Part shown: positions 1 through 12,120 of the stretch, in pieces
Layout: each line of letters opens with the position of its first letter
Numbering within the stretch: the stretch's first letter is position 1
Assembly: GCA_947561395.2 (NCBI GenBank)
Contig: OX387184.1
Coordinates: 17,960,205 to 18,024,204 of the forward strand
Origin: Buxus sempervirens
Lineage: Eukaryota; Streptophyta; Magnoliopsida; Buxales; Buxaceae
DNA length: 64,000 nt
Direction: 5' to 3'
Made by a program: the position numbers and the translations under genes
The notes under the pieces: generated by a model
What the model saw: only the letters and a program-made list of their open reading frames with translations
The model's database searches: none
What the model was told of the DNA's origin: nothing

Positions 1-2426
1 AACGTGATCTTGATCGTTTAAGATGCTGAACAAAAGCGAGGTCCATAAGCATCTTGGCAGATCATTGGTTATGCCCCCATTCTATAGTATCTATGATCTC
101 CTCATAATTGAATTGACATGAGCTACTTTGTTGATCATCATGCTAAATTGACTCAATTATCTGCTATCTATCTCAAAAGGAGATTCTGGATTAATCAGCA
201 TGGGAATCTGTGAGGACAAGGATTGGAAGAGTTACTTGGACCATTTTTCTTGGTCTAATGCACAACATTTGGAATCGTGGGATCACCACTTTGATGACTA
301 TCTGTACTCTCTATATAGGGACATCATGACATAGGCCTCATTTCTTTTTCTGCAGTCTCCCAAGATCAATTCCTAATTATATTTTGAATTTTTCTGGTAA
401 TATAGACATAAAATCTAATCTTGATAGTAACTTAAAAGCCATGATTGAAGGTCTGTTGTTTCTTGTGATGGCCCCTCTGCAACTGATAAGTTTTGGCTTA
501 CGACAAAGGTCAATTGTTGTGCCTACAGGCTACATCCACCCATATTATAATTTTCTCCAAAAAATAATCTCTGAGATGAATGTATGCATTTGTGTGTGTG
601 CTTATAATGTATGATGTGTTCTTAGTTCCAATATTTAATTCATTTGTCTTTCTTTTCTTGGCATTAATATATAATTCATCTTATATATGGTTTACAGAGG
701 AATTTCTTTTGCTCCTTTTCAGCGGCAGGTTCATGCATTAGTGCACCATATTGTTATTGAATTTATTTCTTATCAACCATAATAAGGAGCATGAATTTAT
801 TTTTTTCATGCCAGTTTTCTGCCCCTGGGCTTCCATTTTCTTGATTTGTGCTCAATCAATTTTTCTTGTTTCTTGATTAAACTAAGTTCATAATATCTCC
901 TTGCTAGATCTTTTATTATCTCAGTTACTATTATAGAAATTTTTGCATGCATACTTTTTTATGTCATCTCTCTGCAATGGACATAATATTCAAACTTGCC
1001 TAAATCTGATTAGTTCTGTCTCAAGATTGACAATCTTTGGAGCAAAATAACGATGAGGCTGAAAATTCCCAATAAAATTAGCACCGAAGGCCACTTGACC
1101 TTCCATAATACAGAAAAATCTCTTGAAATCACAGACCCTTGAATCTCAATGGAGCAATGAATTGACAAAGACTGCAATGTTTTAACTCTGTTGCAATGTT
1201 TGGCCCATGCATGATTTGTAGCATGAATATCAAGCTATTCTAAATTCAATTAAGGATGGCTGAGCAAACACAGTTGAAATTCATAATGCCAAGATCGCTC
1301 AATTTACTGTCTCACTTAGAAACTTTTTCATTGTAGCATTTGTTGTCTGAAGAAACACTAGAAATAACAAAAGCAAGCGTTTGACTAGTGTGTATTACTA
1401 GTAGGTCTCTTGTTAGTATTTGCTTCTCTATAATTTCATGCTTCTTCAAATGGGTATGTAAATAATTTCAGATAAAAGGGATTTATAGTGCTTGAGCAAG
1501 ACAATAAATAAAGTTCACAAATCACTCAAATTGACAGGCTAAAGTGAATTCCATAGTAGGAGGAGGGAACTCAATGAGTCCAGACGGATACATATACATG
1601 GTAAATTCTCTGCAACTTTTGTTCTGCTTATTTGATTGTGAGCAGATGCCAATAATAATAGGAACGGTATTGGCTGTGATTATCTCATTCGTGAGCACAT
1701 AGAAGAGATACAAAGTTAAGATCATGTTTTATACCAAATGCAAAGGTTCCCAATGTGCCAAATTCACTTTTATTTACATGTTGTAACCTTGTGGTCTCAA
1801 CTGGCAAGACCGGGTTACGTTTTGCTGAGCCGGATTACGTTTCTTGGTCGAACCTTATATAGAGTCGAAGGTCATTAGAGATCGAACCTTATATAAATGG
1901 ATAGCTCATTATCCTCATAGAGTCGAAGGTCCAACAGCCTGCCTGGTCCGGTGGATGGGAACCGCTGCATGGGCGAGTGATAGTAGAGCACACGAGAGAT
2001 CCAAGGAGGTGAAGTCCTGCTTCACGTTGCCTTCTACATCAGCACAAGAAAATGAAACGCAACCATGTCAAAACTTGATTTTGCTCTAAGCAGTATTTTA
2101 CTAGGAAAGCTAAAAAAAACAAAAAAAGGAAAGCTAAAAAAAACACCATTTTGGTAACTTACCTAAAAGTTTGGATTCACTAATTTATATGTTAGATGCA
2201 CTTCTAGGCAAATTCCCACGTTAGAAGCACCAGCTATAGATGAATTTAGATGCACCAACATATATATTTAGACACACTTTATCAAACAGCCCTACCCTCA
2301 ACTGAGACATAGGTCGTTACAAGTTATTGCTGCAGCCTGCAGCTTACAATCCCTCTATTCCCGATGAAGGTAAGTGGATGTGTGTGTTGTTACTGGCTAT
2401 GTCCAGACAGGCAATTGCCTGTATTG
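1..2426. other. Spacer without recognisable gene
   Basis: No coding region can be supported here. Open frames are short, overlap on both strands and carry no recognisable motif. A short internal duplication lies at about 1845-1935, where the phrase TCGAACCTTATATA and the phrase AGAGTCGAAGG each occur twice. At 2103-2145 the phrase AGGAAAGCTAAAAAAA is repeated directly across a short A-rich stretch. Confidence 0.6.
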
Positions 2427-2562
2427 AGGGCGCCACTTGCTTTAGTGGTAAAGACAGTGCTGGTAATAGCAAAGGTCATGGAATCGATTCCCACCCTCAT
2501 CAAAAGTTTGTGAGTCCTGGCTATGTGCCGATCCCCTACCCCCAACCCGATAAAAAAAAAAA
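2427..2562 (+). mobile_element. tRNA-derived SINE, poly(A) tail interrupted by the MULE
   Basis: A short element with a tRNA-like RNA polymerase III promoter: an A-box-like segment around 2442-2453 (TTAGTGGTAAAG) and a B-box-like segment around 2474-2494 (GGAATCGATTCCC core), ending in a run of eleven A at 2552-2562. Just upstream (2411-2426) lies CAATTGCCTGTATTGA. A close copy, CAATTGCCAGTTTATGA, follows the A-run on the far side of the MULE at 20929-20945. These two look like the original SINE target-site duplication, now 18.4 kb apart. It is not a functional tRNA, because no anticodon arm or acceptor stem can be drawn. Confidence 0.72.
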
Positions 2563-2710
2563 GGAAAAATTTCAAATACAACCGTCTTTTACAAAATTAA
2601 TACAAAATGGAACATTGAAAAGTCTTTCCTACCGAAGCATGCAACTTTTGAAAACAATTTACAAAGTGGTCCATTTTCACTGTAGCATTTTGCCCTTCCC
2701 TCTTCGTTCG
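2563..2710 (+). repeat. Left terminal inverted repeat of the MULE
   Basis: About 148 bases that pair with 20750-20913 on the other strand. Shared blocks include TTTTACAAAATTAATACAAA, GCATGCAACTTTTGAAAACA and GGTCCATTTTCACTGTAGCA. The outer end abuts the SINE poly(A) run. Confidence 0.88.
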
Positions 2711-3976
2711 AAAACACCCTATCATTATCAAAGAACGATTAAGCGCCAAACCAAACAACAAACGATGAAGGCTTCCCTGAGCGACGGCGACCCATCATCC
2801 CGGCGTGACTTTCGACCATTGGCGCTTGCAATTGAGAAGGTTTGAAAGGCATTGTAACCCCTCTCATCTCTACCATCTGATAGATTCTCGAGTTATCATT
2901 TGGCCCTTGCTTCTGTAGAGTGAAGAAGAAAACGGCCGTGGAGGATTTCAATCTGGAGGTTAGTCGTAGGACATTTATTTTGTAGAGGTTGTGGAGGAAT
3001 CACTTGAAGGTATGAATTGATTTTCCCTAATAATAATCCTTTTTTAAATGTTTTTCTCCTAATCCGTGAGTGATGGATGTATTTGGGTTTCCTACACCAT
3101 GTGAAAGTGACGAAGAACATTTGGCTTACATTCGTTTTAGTCTCTGAATCGATGCCTTCGAAATGGGGGTTGCTCAATAGTTCGATTAATCGAAATATGA
3201 ACAATCATCTCAATTTTCAATATGCTGTTTGTATTGCTCTTGTAATTTCAAAATTTTGAGTCCCTTGAATGGTTGAGTCAACACGCCTATTTTATCTCTA
3301 TTGTTATAAGAGAGGTGTTTTATTTTGCTGCATTTGCCATTATATTTATTACTCTGGAATAACATTTCTTCAAAAAAGAGAAACACCCAAGGAAATTATG
3401 TTCTAGCATAAGAATTTGAACGCAATTTGATCAATGGAAAATATCTCTAGGTGTAAAATTCCAATGCAAGCTATGCATTAAGAATTTAAAAAATGTAGGG
3501 AAAAAATTGTAGAGCTTAGAGTTTTACAACATTTCCAAAGATCTTGGGCACAAGGAAGATCATGAAATTATGGTGAAATTTCCTAAATTCATGGATATTC
3601 ATAAGCTACTACTTATGTGTTGATGAATTTTTGAGAATGTTCTGTGTTTTGGCAATATACATCATTGTCAAATATGAAGAGTTCTTCTTGAATCATTGCT
3701 TAGAAAAAAATTAGAAAAATTATTGTTTCTTCTCACTTTGTCAAACTTTTGCATTCTTCTTTTTCCTCATTGTCACCCTAGCAAAATAAGGTGTTTTATT
3801 TTGTTGCATTTGCCATTATATTTATTACTCTAGAAATAACACATTTCCAAAGCTTCATGAAATTGGGTTTACATGTTCACCGCCTTATCGAAGTTGATTA
3901 AGGTGCGCATGATATAGGTTTATATGGGTAGATAATTGATAGCCTAAGTTGTTATTTTGAGTAGTTTATATTAATC
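2711..3976. other. MULE 5' region, no gene supported
   Basis: This stretch leads from the left inverted repeat to the transposase. A phrase of about 40 bases (GTGTTTTATTTTG followed by TTGCATTTGCCATTATA) occurs at about 3316-3357 and again at 3791-3832, a direct repeat about 475 bases apart. It may hold the transposase promoter and leader, but no clear exon can be shown. Confidence 0.5.
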
Positions 3977-6837
3977 ATGCATTCGTTTACCTTGTTAATA
4001 TGTTGTGTGGAGTGCAGTATAACTCAACCACCCCCAGAGAAGTTATTGTTTTGCTACTTGCATATAGGTGGAGAGATAGTTATAGAGCAATATAAGTCTG
4101 TATCATATCAGGGGGGTCGTTTAGATGGTTTGAATATAAGTGGTAATACACAATACGATGAATTTGTACGTGATGTCTGTAGTAAATTTGGGATATCTTC
4201 AGTGGGTTTGTCTATGAAGTACTTTCTTACGTACGATAAGAGTGCTTTACTTCCACTTACTGATCAAGTGGGTTACTTAACATTATCACCCACAACGAAC
4301 GTTCTGTGAATGTGTACTTATTTGACGGTGAAGGGCAATTGCAAAGCGTTCAGTCTTCCAGAAGGTGATTATCACATATTTGACTTGCAAAGTTGTAGTG
4401 TTTGTTATCATACTAATGTTTTAATACTTAAACTATTTTATTTTTTAGGACGACTAATTTAATAAGTAGTGAACTATTGGTTGAACCAATTGTGGTCACA
4501 TTTGTTGATCGGGAGCCTACAGTTGTTGGGAGTTGTATTGAACACAATAGGACGCCACTTGTGTCTAGCATGTGGCAATCACAAATTATTGGTGATGGCT
4601 AGGTTCTTAGGAGTTGTGATGAATTTAGGCAAGTTATTTACAAGCATGCCATTGGCAACAGATTCCGTTATGTGTTCAAGAAAAATAGTCGAGAATATAT
4701 CTCTGCCAGATGTTCTGTTGAAGATTGTCCTTGGAAAGTTAACGTAGGTCCTGTGAAACATACAGATTGCATGATGGTGCACAAGTTTGTGAATACACAC
4801 AAACACTCGGCACAAGATGAAGTCTCAATAAAGCCTATTGTGCGATCGAAGTGGATAGCTGGTGTTATTGAGAAAACAGTAAGAGAGATACCGAATTACT
4901 TGCCACGACAAATTTCTAAGGACTTTCATAATGATCATGCGATGAATTTAACATACCAGCAATGTTGGAGGAGCAAGGAGAAAGTGAAGAGGAAGATGGG
5001 TGGAAATGTGGAGGACTCGTACAAACTTATTTCGTGGATATGTCAATGCTTGATGGAGTCCAATCCAGGGACGATGGTTTGGTGTACATCGAGTGATGAT
5101 GGGAAGTTTAAGCAGTTTTTCATTGCATACTTTTGTTCGTTGAGAGGGTTTGCAGTGGGATGTAGACCTTTACTTTTCATTGACGGGACCCACCTTAGTG
5201 GACCATATCAAGGAACATTATTGTCTGCTACAGCTCTCGATGCTGATGATGGTATGTACCCGATAGCTTATGCAATTGTGACTGCTGAGAATAACGAGGA
5301 TTGGCTATGGTTCCTCGAACGGGTCAAGTAGGCAATTGGAGGTCGAGCTGATGTTGTGATTGTGAATGATAGGCATAAGAGTATTATCAATGCTGTGGGT
5401 AACACATTTGGGTTTAAAAATCATGCTCATTGCTATCAGCATGTGAAAGAAAATTTCACCAAATTCATTAATCAATTTCATCTAGGCAAAGCGAAGAAGG
5501 TGGCTTTGGGATTATTGGATGATGTGCGCACCCGATTTCGGTCGCACGACGAGGCGCACGCGTAACGACGATGCGTGCCTCGGGATTTGTTTGGAGTCGC
5601 CACTGCCTGATGGGGTGCAGGCAGACACCTGGGTGCCTAAGTTCTTCTACTAAGGCTTGGTCTGCGGCTTGAGATTCTAAGTAGGTTCTCGGTTGCGGTC
5701 TGGGGAAGTCCGTAGACACCCCAGTCCACCCCGTCAAGTGACGGGTCCCATAAGTTTCCCTGGTTTGAGTCAACTTTGGTCTCTCACTCACCCGATTCCT
5801 ATTCCAGCATGCAATTTTGATTAAGTCCGGCGGGACCGCCAAAGTGGTGTGGGTCCCTTTACTTGATTTTATCTTTTTAATTAAGATGATCTGGGCCTGG
5901 TGGGGTGGGCCCCGTTGGAAGGCCCACGGTATCCCTTGGTGGGCCAAGTGTGGCCCGCATGTTCCTTGGTGGGCCAAGTGTGGCCCTTGGGATTTTGGCT
6001 CACTTTGAATTGATTTTATTTTAGAGTTCAAGTTGGATTAGTTAAGTGGATTTCATGCCAATAAGTGGGCCGGGATTGCTTTGTGGGCCCTTGAGTGGGC
6101 CCCACAATTGGTTGCCAAGTGATTTTGATTTTTATCTTTCTTATCTGTGTCAAAATGGGCCAAGCATTGGACTTGGGGCCCGTTACCTGGGCTTGGGCTT
6201 GAAAGCCCAAGGCTTCCTGAATTAGGGTTTGGAAACCCTAAGTTGGTCGGGTTCATGGGTTTAGTGGGCCCGATAGGCCCTACCCGTGGTCTCGGCCAAA
6301 CCACATCCTACTTTAATCATGCATGGCCCAATTAGGGCTTGGGTGGGCCTCAGTTGGTCTGGCCCACTCAAATCTCTTATTTATCTTATTTAAGCATGAT
6401 CGGGTTGGTCGGACTTGGTGGGCCCCGTTGGAAGGCCCACCGGAAATCAATTTGGACCGGGTCGGTCCATGGCCCATGTTGGGTTTCCGGGTGACCTGGG
6501 AACCCTATTGGTTCATTCGGTTCAGTTTGGAAATAAAGCCCACATTCAGCAATAATCACATAAGAAAATGCACAAAATTGACACCCTATCAAGGAAAAAA
6601 TTGGCTCATTGTGCTGGGTCCAAGGGGAGGTACCCGGGGGCCCTGTGGGCGAAGCGAAGCGGAGCCCACAGGGTGGGGTACCTCCCCGTACCTTGGTACG
6701 AGTTGGATGCACAGCGAACAAAGGGGTGGGGGGTGCGGGGGGCGAAGCCCCCCGCGGTACAGTAAAGGGCATTTTCGGAAAATTTCAAAAATATGGCATT
6801 TCGGCAGGCTTTTAGGGGTATGCGCCGACCTCGGGCA

Positions 6838-7040
6838 CTAGGCGCGAGGTAGGCGCGGGCCGGGCGGACCAAAACAGCGAAAAAACGCGTAAAAATGAGG
6901 TGGGCGCGAGGTGGGCGCCAGGTGGGCGCGAGCTAGGCGCCAGGTGGGCGCGAGCTCAGCGCACCCAAAAAAAGGTGGGCGCGAGCTCGGCGCGAGGTGG
7001 GCGCGAGCTAGGCGCCAGGTGGGCGGACCCAAGCTAGCTG
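6838..7040. repeat. GGCGCGAGGTGGGCGCC-type short tandem repeats in the solo LTR
   Basis: About ten imperfect copies of an 11-12-base unit such as GGTGGGCGCGAGCT or GGTGGGCGCCA. The stretch is strongly GC-rich against an AT-rich background. Open frames across it on both strands are low-complexity by-products. Confidence 0.8.
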
Positions 7041-8104
7041 AGCGTGAGCTCAGCGCGAGCTCAGCGGCAGACCCTGACTCTCTGTTTTTCTCTCCAAACT
7101 CCATTTCCGACTGTTTTTGAGCTCTGTAACCATTTTTTGGGGATCCTTGGAACCCCAGAAGACCTCTAAACACAAATGGAAATTAATCTAACCTAACACA
7201 TCCTCACCAAAAAACTTACAACTCCGAAACAAACTATTTACAGAACATGAACAAACTTCGGAAATCAAAACCCTAACTAACAGAACATGATTATGAATAA
7301 GGGAACAGGGGGTTTTATGGGGTTACAACAAAGAGAGAGGACTCGTGGGAACAGACTCCCACCTTCGAATCAAACGAGCAAGAACAAAAATATATGACAT
7401 GCTGAAGTGGGAAACATGCTCGATTCATATATGTTAAAACCACGACACAAAGAGAGCTCACCTTGGTTCCGAACCTTTGTAGAGCAGGCCGGAGGGTTCC
7501 TGGAGCTCACGAGGTGCTGCCGAGCCTCCTTCTTCTCACACCAAGAGCAGGACCTCCTTCGGATTTGTCGAGGAAGGAGAGGAAGCGAGAGGCCGAGTGT
7601 CTGGTTTTTTTTTTTTTTTGAGGAAGATGGTAGCCAAGACCCCCTTTCGAATGCCGAAACCCCAGGATGCCTAGCCACAAAACAAAAATCCCTTACCAAA
7701 AATCCGAACCCTCCCCAAAATTTTCGAACCTCCACAAATGAAGCCCTGCACGGCTTTTATAGAAGAGGGAAATGGGGTGCCGCTCACCTTGGCGCCCAGC
7801 TCAAGGTGAGCGCATACCCCCTGCCACGCCCGCTTGAGCGACCAAATGATTAAAAACCCATTAATGCGGCCGCCCGTTTGTTTTAAAAATCTAAAAATTA
7901 GGATATGGTCCCTGGGATATTTAGGTTTAATATTATTTTATTTAGATATTTTCAGATACTTTCAGATTGGTCCCTGGGATATTTTGAATGTTTGGATATT
8001 TACGGATTTGATCCCCGAGATATTTTTCTGCGCAACTCGCCACGTGTGCAGCTTTTTGCCACGTGCGCAGTTCGCCGGTTTTGCTGCTCGGGAACTTCGC
8101 CAGC

Positions 8105-8835
8105 TCATATTTTCTTCATCCGGGCTCCGATCTGGGCAAACTTAGTTTCATTAGAATCGTATCGGAGCCCTCCATCCCATGACCTAGGGGTAGGCCTCCG
8201 GATCGGATTTTAGCAGAAAGTCAACTTTTGGCTCTGCTCAAGTTTGACCGCCCGCAGAACCTTCACCCGGACCCCGATTCCTGCAAACTTAGTTGCGTTG
8301 GAACCGTGTCGAGATTCTCTATCCAATGACCTAGGGGTAGGCCTCTGGATCGGATTTTAGCAGAAAGTCAACTTTTGGCTCTGCTCAAGTTTGACCGCCC
8401 GCAGAACCTTCATCCGGACCCCGATTCCTGCAAACTTAGTTGCGTTGGAACCGTGTCGAGATTCTCTATCCAATGATATAAAGCAAGGTACTTGGCACGG
8501 AATTCTAGGAAAAGTCAACTCTCGGCTTTTCCTTAAGTTTGACCGCCCGCAGAACCTTCATCCGGACCCCGATTCCTGCAAACCCAGTTGCGTTGGAACC
8601 GTGTCGAGATTCTCTATCCAATGATATAAAGCAAGGTACTTGGCACGGAATTCGAGGAAAAGTCAACTCTCGGCTTTTCCTTAAGTTTGACCGCCCGCAG
8701 AACCTTCATCCGGACCCCGATTCCTGCAAACCCAGTTGCGTTGGACTCATGTCGGGATTCTCTATCCAATGGTATAAAGCAAGGTGGCCAATTTTCACTT
8801 GATCAAAAAGTCAACTTTTCACCCCTTAGGGTTTG
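8105..8835. repeat. ~147-bp tandem repeat, about four to five copies, in the solo LTR
   Basis: Units are marked by GACCGCCCGCAGAACCTTCA at about 8249, 8394, 8541 and 8689, each followed by CCGGACCCCGATTCCTGCAAA and, later, TTCTCTATCCAATGA. The first and last copies are divergent. Identical small open frames 148 bases apart arise only from this periodicity and are not genes. Confidence 0.88.
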
Positions 8836-10137
8836 ACTTTCTGCCAGGGTTTTCATTTTCAGCAATTCCAGGGGTGCAAAAATAAGGTGCTTACAGATGA
8901 TATAGCTTATCCTCGGCTTCCAGAGGATTTTGATATGGCGATGGATGTATTGCAATCATATCCACATGAAATGTTTGGTTGGGTGGAGCAAAATGGTCCT
9001 CAACATTGGGCAAATTCCTTGTTTCCTAAGAAGCATTGGGATAAGTTATATTCAAATGTAGCCGAGTCTTTTAATGCTTGGATGTTGGAGGAGAGGAAAT
9101 ATCCTATCTTAAGATTCATTGATGCACATAGGGTTAAGTTAACTAAGATGTTGGTAAGGAAGAAGAACGAAATCAGTACATGGGAGACACATATCTATGG
9201 TCGCATTGCGAAGAAAATTGAAGAGAATATAGCACGAGGAGTGGGGTTGTCTGTAATGCAATGTGGTGAACATGAATATGAAGTTAGGTCATGTGATAGA
9301 AACATTACTGTGGATATCTTGAGACGTGAGTGTACATGCAAGCGATGGCAAATGTCCGGCATACCTTGTGAACATGCATGTGCTGTTTTGTAGAAGAAAT
9401 CACTAAATTTATATGAGTATGTGGAGCAGTGTTATCACAAGTGTACTCAAGAGCTGATATATGCAGAGTTGATGCGTAGTGTACCAACACATGACATACC
9501 TAATGTTGCGGATATTGATGCGATATCTCTTGTTGACTCATCTGAAACACCAACAAGCATGCTGCCTCTTAAAACAAAGCGACGACTTGGGCGGCCTTGG
9601 CAGAAGCGCATAGAGTCTCAATTCCAAAACAAGCGGCCGGTCCATTGTTCTCGTTGCAATGAGGTAGGACAAAACCGAGGTATATGCAAGGCCTCAATCT
9701 AGAGGTTGGTCTTGGATGCAGTTATCATAGAGGTAGTCACTGTTATTTTGTACGATGTGAATCTAATTCCGTCTATCCAAGTTACTTGTAGTAAGTAAGC
9801 ATTGTTATTAATAACAATTTTTGTAGGTTCAAGCTGTGTATGGATGCGTTCCAACCCTTTAAAGTAAGCAAAGCGGAAGGCAAACAAATGTTGTATCGTT
9901 GAAAACTGCGGATCAATGAATGTTGGTTTGGAGACTGCGGGGAGGATTTGTTGTAGTTAATTGATATTTGGTTGGAGGACAATGTTAATTTTTATTTATT
10001 ATTACTTCCTTATCATTGTTTTATTTGACGATGTGTTGTTATAATATTAGAACCTTCCTGTGAAATGCGGTTAATTGATTACTATGTGTGTTCTTGCACA
10101 TGCTTTAGCATAAAAAAATGTTGTACCTTTGTTAGTC

Positions 10138-12120
10138 ATGGACGAAAATGCACCTACTCATGATCTTGGAGCAGATTCTACCTCGGTACCAAAAGCAAAA
10201 AGACCTCCAAATCCTTGGGTTATTTTCAAGTAAGGAAACGTGATATTTGTTGCATGTGTTTTATAGATTTATCATAAACAGTTAGTGTAATAATGATTGT
10301 ATTTGATGGATTTATTTTCTTGTATCCCATGTAGGTCTGAGTACATTAAAAATTGCGAAAGGAGTGGAGAACAGATAATCCTACAGAAGTTATTTTTCCT
10401 GATTAGTTGCAAACAGATTTGACACGCGGTTCATGCTATTGTATAATTTGTTTGTAGGTTAATGACAATGCTGCAGCAATGTGGTGGGATATGGATGCAG
10501 AAGCGAGGCGGCCATATCACGAGCGAGCTGCCCAATGCGCAGCTGAATGGAAAACATCTCGGTCTGAAGCACCAAAAAAGAAAGATAATTCGGTATGTTG
10601 TGCCACTTTACCATGTTTCCAATCACGATTGATTGTACAACGAAGCATATATAGGTTATTGTTTTTTTTGGTACGTAATTAGTACACGTGATATTGCAGT
10701 TATGTATGATCACTTGATGCTCTCCACTGTGATTCGTGGAGTCTTACAACGGGTTTACACCAGAACGGCGTTCAATGGTAGAAGCCATTGGTTTTGGGTC
10801 CCTCCTTCATCTTCACAGTAGGTCCCTTAAGAGAGATTTATGTATTTGGCTTGTTAATCAAGTCGATGTACATAATTGTTACCTACAAATCAAAGAGTAC
10901 TCCATTCCTATTTCTAGTGTAGATGTCAGTGCCATATTGGGGATTAGTCATGTAGGAGAGCTAGTGAGCACTTTTGGACCAGATGATAGAGTAGAGGAGG
11001 TTCGTAGATTGTTTAAGATTGAGAAGCATGGTATTCCCCTTACAAAGTTGCAGTCTAGGTTAGCTATCCCTGAGTTTGGCCCTGATTTTATAAGAGCGTT
11101 TGTTTTATTCACACTGGGTTGTCTTTTGTGCCCAAATGCGAACCTTTGTGCTAGTAGGAGTTTCTTACACACGGTGGTAGATGTACATAGCTTGCCTTCC
11201 CTAAATTGGGCAGAGTTTGTTCTTCACCGCCTTATCCAAGAAATCAAAGTAGTTCAGTTGAAGAAGAAGCAATGCATAGGTGGTTGCATTTTGTTCTTGC
11301 AGGTGAGAACTGTTAATTCGAAGTATTCACGTTACTTTTGCATTTTGTATATTTTCTGAATATACAAACACATATCCATGACGATGGTTCCATTGCTTGC
11401 CTTCATCTTTTCCAGTTGTTATATTATGAGCGTGTTCTTCATGGCCTGCCGAACCCCGATAGACGATTGCCACGTTTGTTGGTTTGGAAAAAAGAGCGTT
11501 TGAAGGCACGGGAAACCGCAGAGAAGAAAGCCAGTGGATTCGGCCTCGAACGGGTTTGCTTTACTTTACATTGTATATGCTAGCTCAGGTTGATGCATTA
11601 TACAACAAGGTGAATTAATTGTGAGCATGTGTTTTGCAGGTAAATTTGGAGGCATTGATGTCTGACACCGGTTTTGGAAGTTCCGCATGTAGAAGCGAAT
11701 TTCCATCAAAAGTGCAAGTATGGATCCGCTCCCTTCTTCACAATTTTTGACTTATAATGACATTGGAATGTTGTGTTTATTTATTTTCTATTGTGTAGTC
11801 CATACTGAAACGGTTAAATGAGGATGTTCCAGTTACCCCTGAAGATCTGAATTCTGAATTTCCTATTATTGACCTTGTAAGATATTGTTCATACCTCGTC
11901 TAACCGTTCATTGGCAATTTCCATTCATTACAGTCCTATTATTGACCCTCTAACGTAACCAACTCTATCATTCTCCTATTTTCAGGATGTGGCTGGTCGG
12001 CTGATGCACATGCGGAAAGAGTTACAGATAATGAATGATGCATATCGGATAGCCATCACTGCTGTAAGAGATCCATATGGAAGCTGCAATAGTAGAGCAG
12101 ATAAAGATATAGGTGACTGA
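10138..12120 (+). CDS. HMG-box-like / plant-mobile-domain protein of the MULE, spliced
   Basis: About 420 residues in eight exons: 10138-10229, 10335 to about 10387, 10458-10592, 10742-11302, 11416-11553, 11640-11717, 11799-11876 and 11986-12120. From 10458 on, every junction is phase 0 with GT-AG and no stop is met. Only the exon 2 to 3 boundary is unresolved. The first three exons give an HMG-box-like fold (KRPPNPWVIFKSEY ... MWWDMDAEARRPYHERAA), suggesting non-sequence-specific or bent-DNA binding. The large fourth exon (GFGSLLHLHSRSLKRDLC ... IGGCILFLQ, joining LLYYERV in exon five) resembles the domain found N-terminal to Ulp1 in plant mobile-element proteins. A helical tail follows. It lies just after the transposase in the same direction and may be an accessory transposition factor. 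Start choice is the only ATG before the HMG-like segment. The HMG assignment is by eye. Confidence 0.7.

Larger units (their letters stand above)
5523..8895 (-). mobile_element. 3.37-kb solo LTR inserted in the transposase gene
   Basis: The insertion is flanked by GATGA on both sides (5518-5522 and 8896-8900). It begins TGTGCGCACCC and ends GTGCTTACA, the TG...CA ends of an LTR. On the minus strand it runs from TGTAAGCACC, past a TATAAAA box (7755-7761), to a GGAGTCGCC block near its 3' end. The same end signatures occur in the three LTR-type insertions at 29905-37376. It has no gag, protease, reverse transcriptase or integrase, so it reads as a solo LTR left by recombination, probably of a Ty3-gypsy element with very long LTRs. 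The lineage is inference. Its TGGGCC-rich block and two repeat arrays are listed separately. Confidence 0.82.
3977..9702 (+). pseudogene. mudrA-like: MURA-type MULE transposase, decayed, split by a solo LTR
   Basis: This encoded the DDE transposase of the surrounding MULE, which cuts and joins DNA at the element ends. The order is an N-terminal PB1-like segment (about 4050-4360), an intron ending at 4449, a MuDR-type DNA-binding segment (about 4600-4850), the MULE catalytic domain, a SWIM zinc finger (CTC...CEH, about 9334-9372) and a C-terminal zinc knuckle (about 9646-9690) whose His is Gln. Likely catalytic residues are Asp in FIDGTH (5182), Asp in VNDRH (5368) and Glu in AESFN (9064). Removing the insertion at 5523-8895 restores a continuous LGLLDDIAYPRLPED reading. 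Damage: in-frame TAG at 4600, 5329 and 9391, and a frameshift near 4265. Each TAG sits where relatives tend to have Gln. The family call is firm; function is lost. Confidence 0.9.

Noticed and set aside
2430-2500. tRNA gene
   Set aside because: A and B boxes are present, but no cloverleaf forms and a poly(A) tail follows. It is a SINE.
2327-2845. 172-codon open frame
   Set aside because: It runs through the SINE, its poly(A) and the MULE inverted repeat. The similar minus-strand frame at 20781-21026 exists only because the inverted repeats match.
6323-7173. Several Gly/Arg/Ala-rich frames on both strands
   Set aside because: Low-complexity by-products of GC-rich repeats in the solo LTR.
8391-8802. 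Two near-identical small proteins 148 bases apart
   Set aside because: They are made by the 147-bp tandem repeat and have no start context or motif.
5523-8895. Complete LTR retrotransposon
   Set aside because: No paired LTRs and no gag-pol domain. TG...CA ends with a 5-bp duplication fit a solo LTR.
10948-11172. Minus-strand frame
   Set aside because: Shadow of the large exon of the HMG-box/mobile-domain gene.
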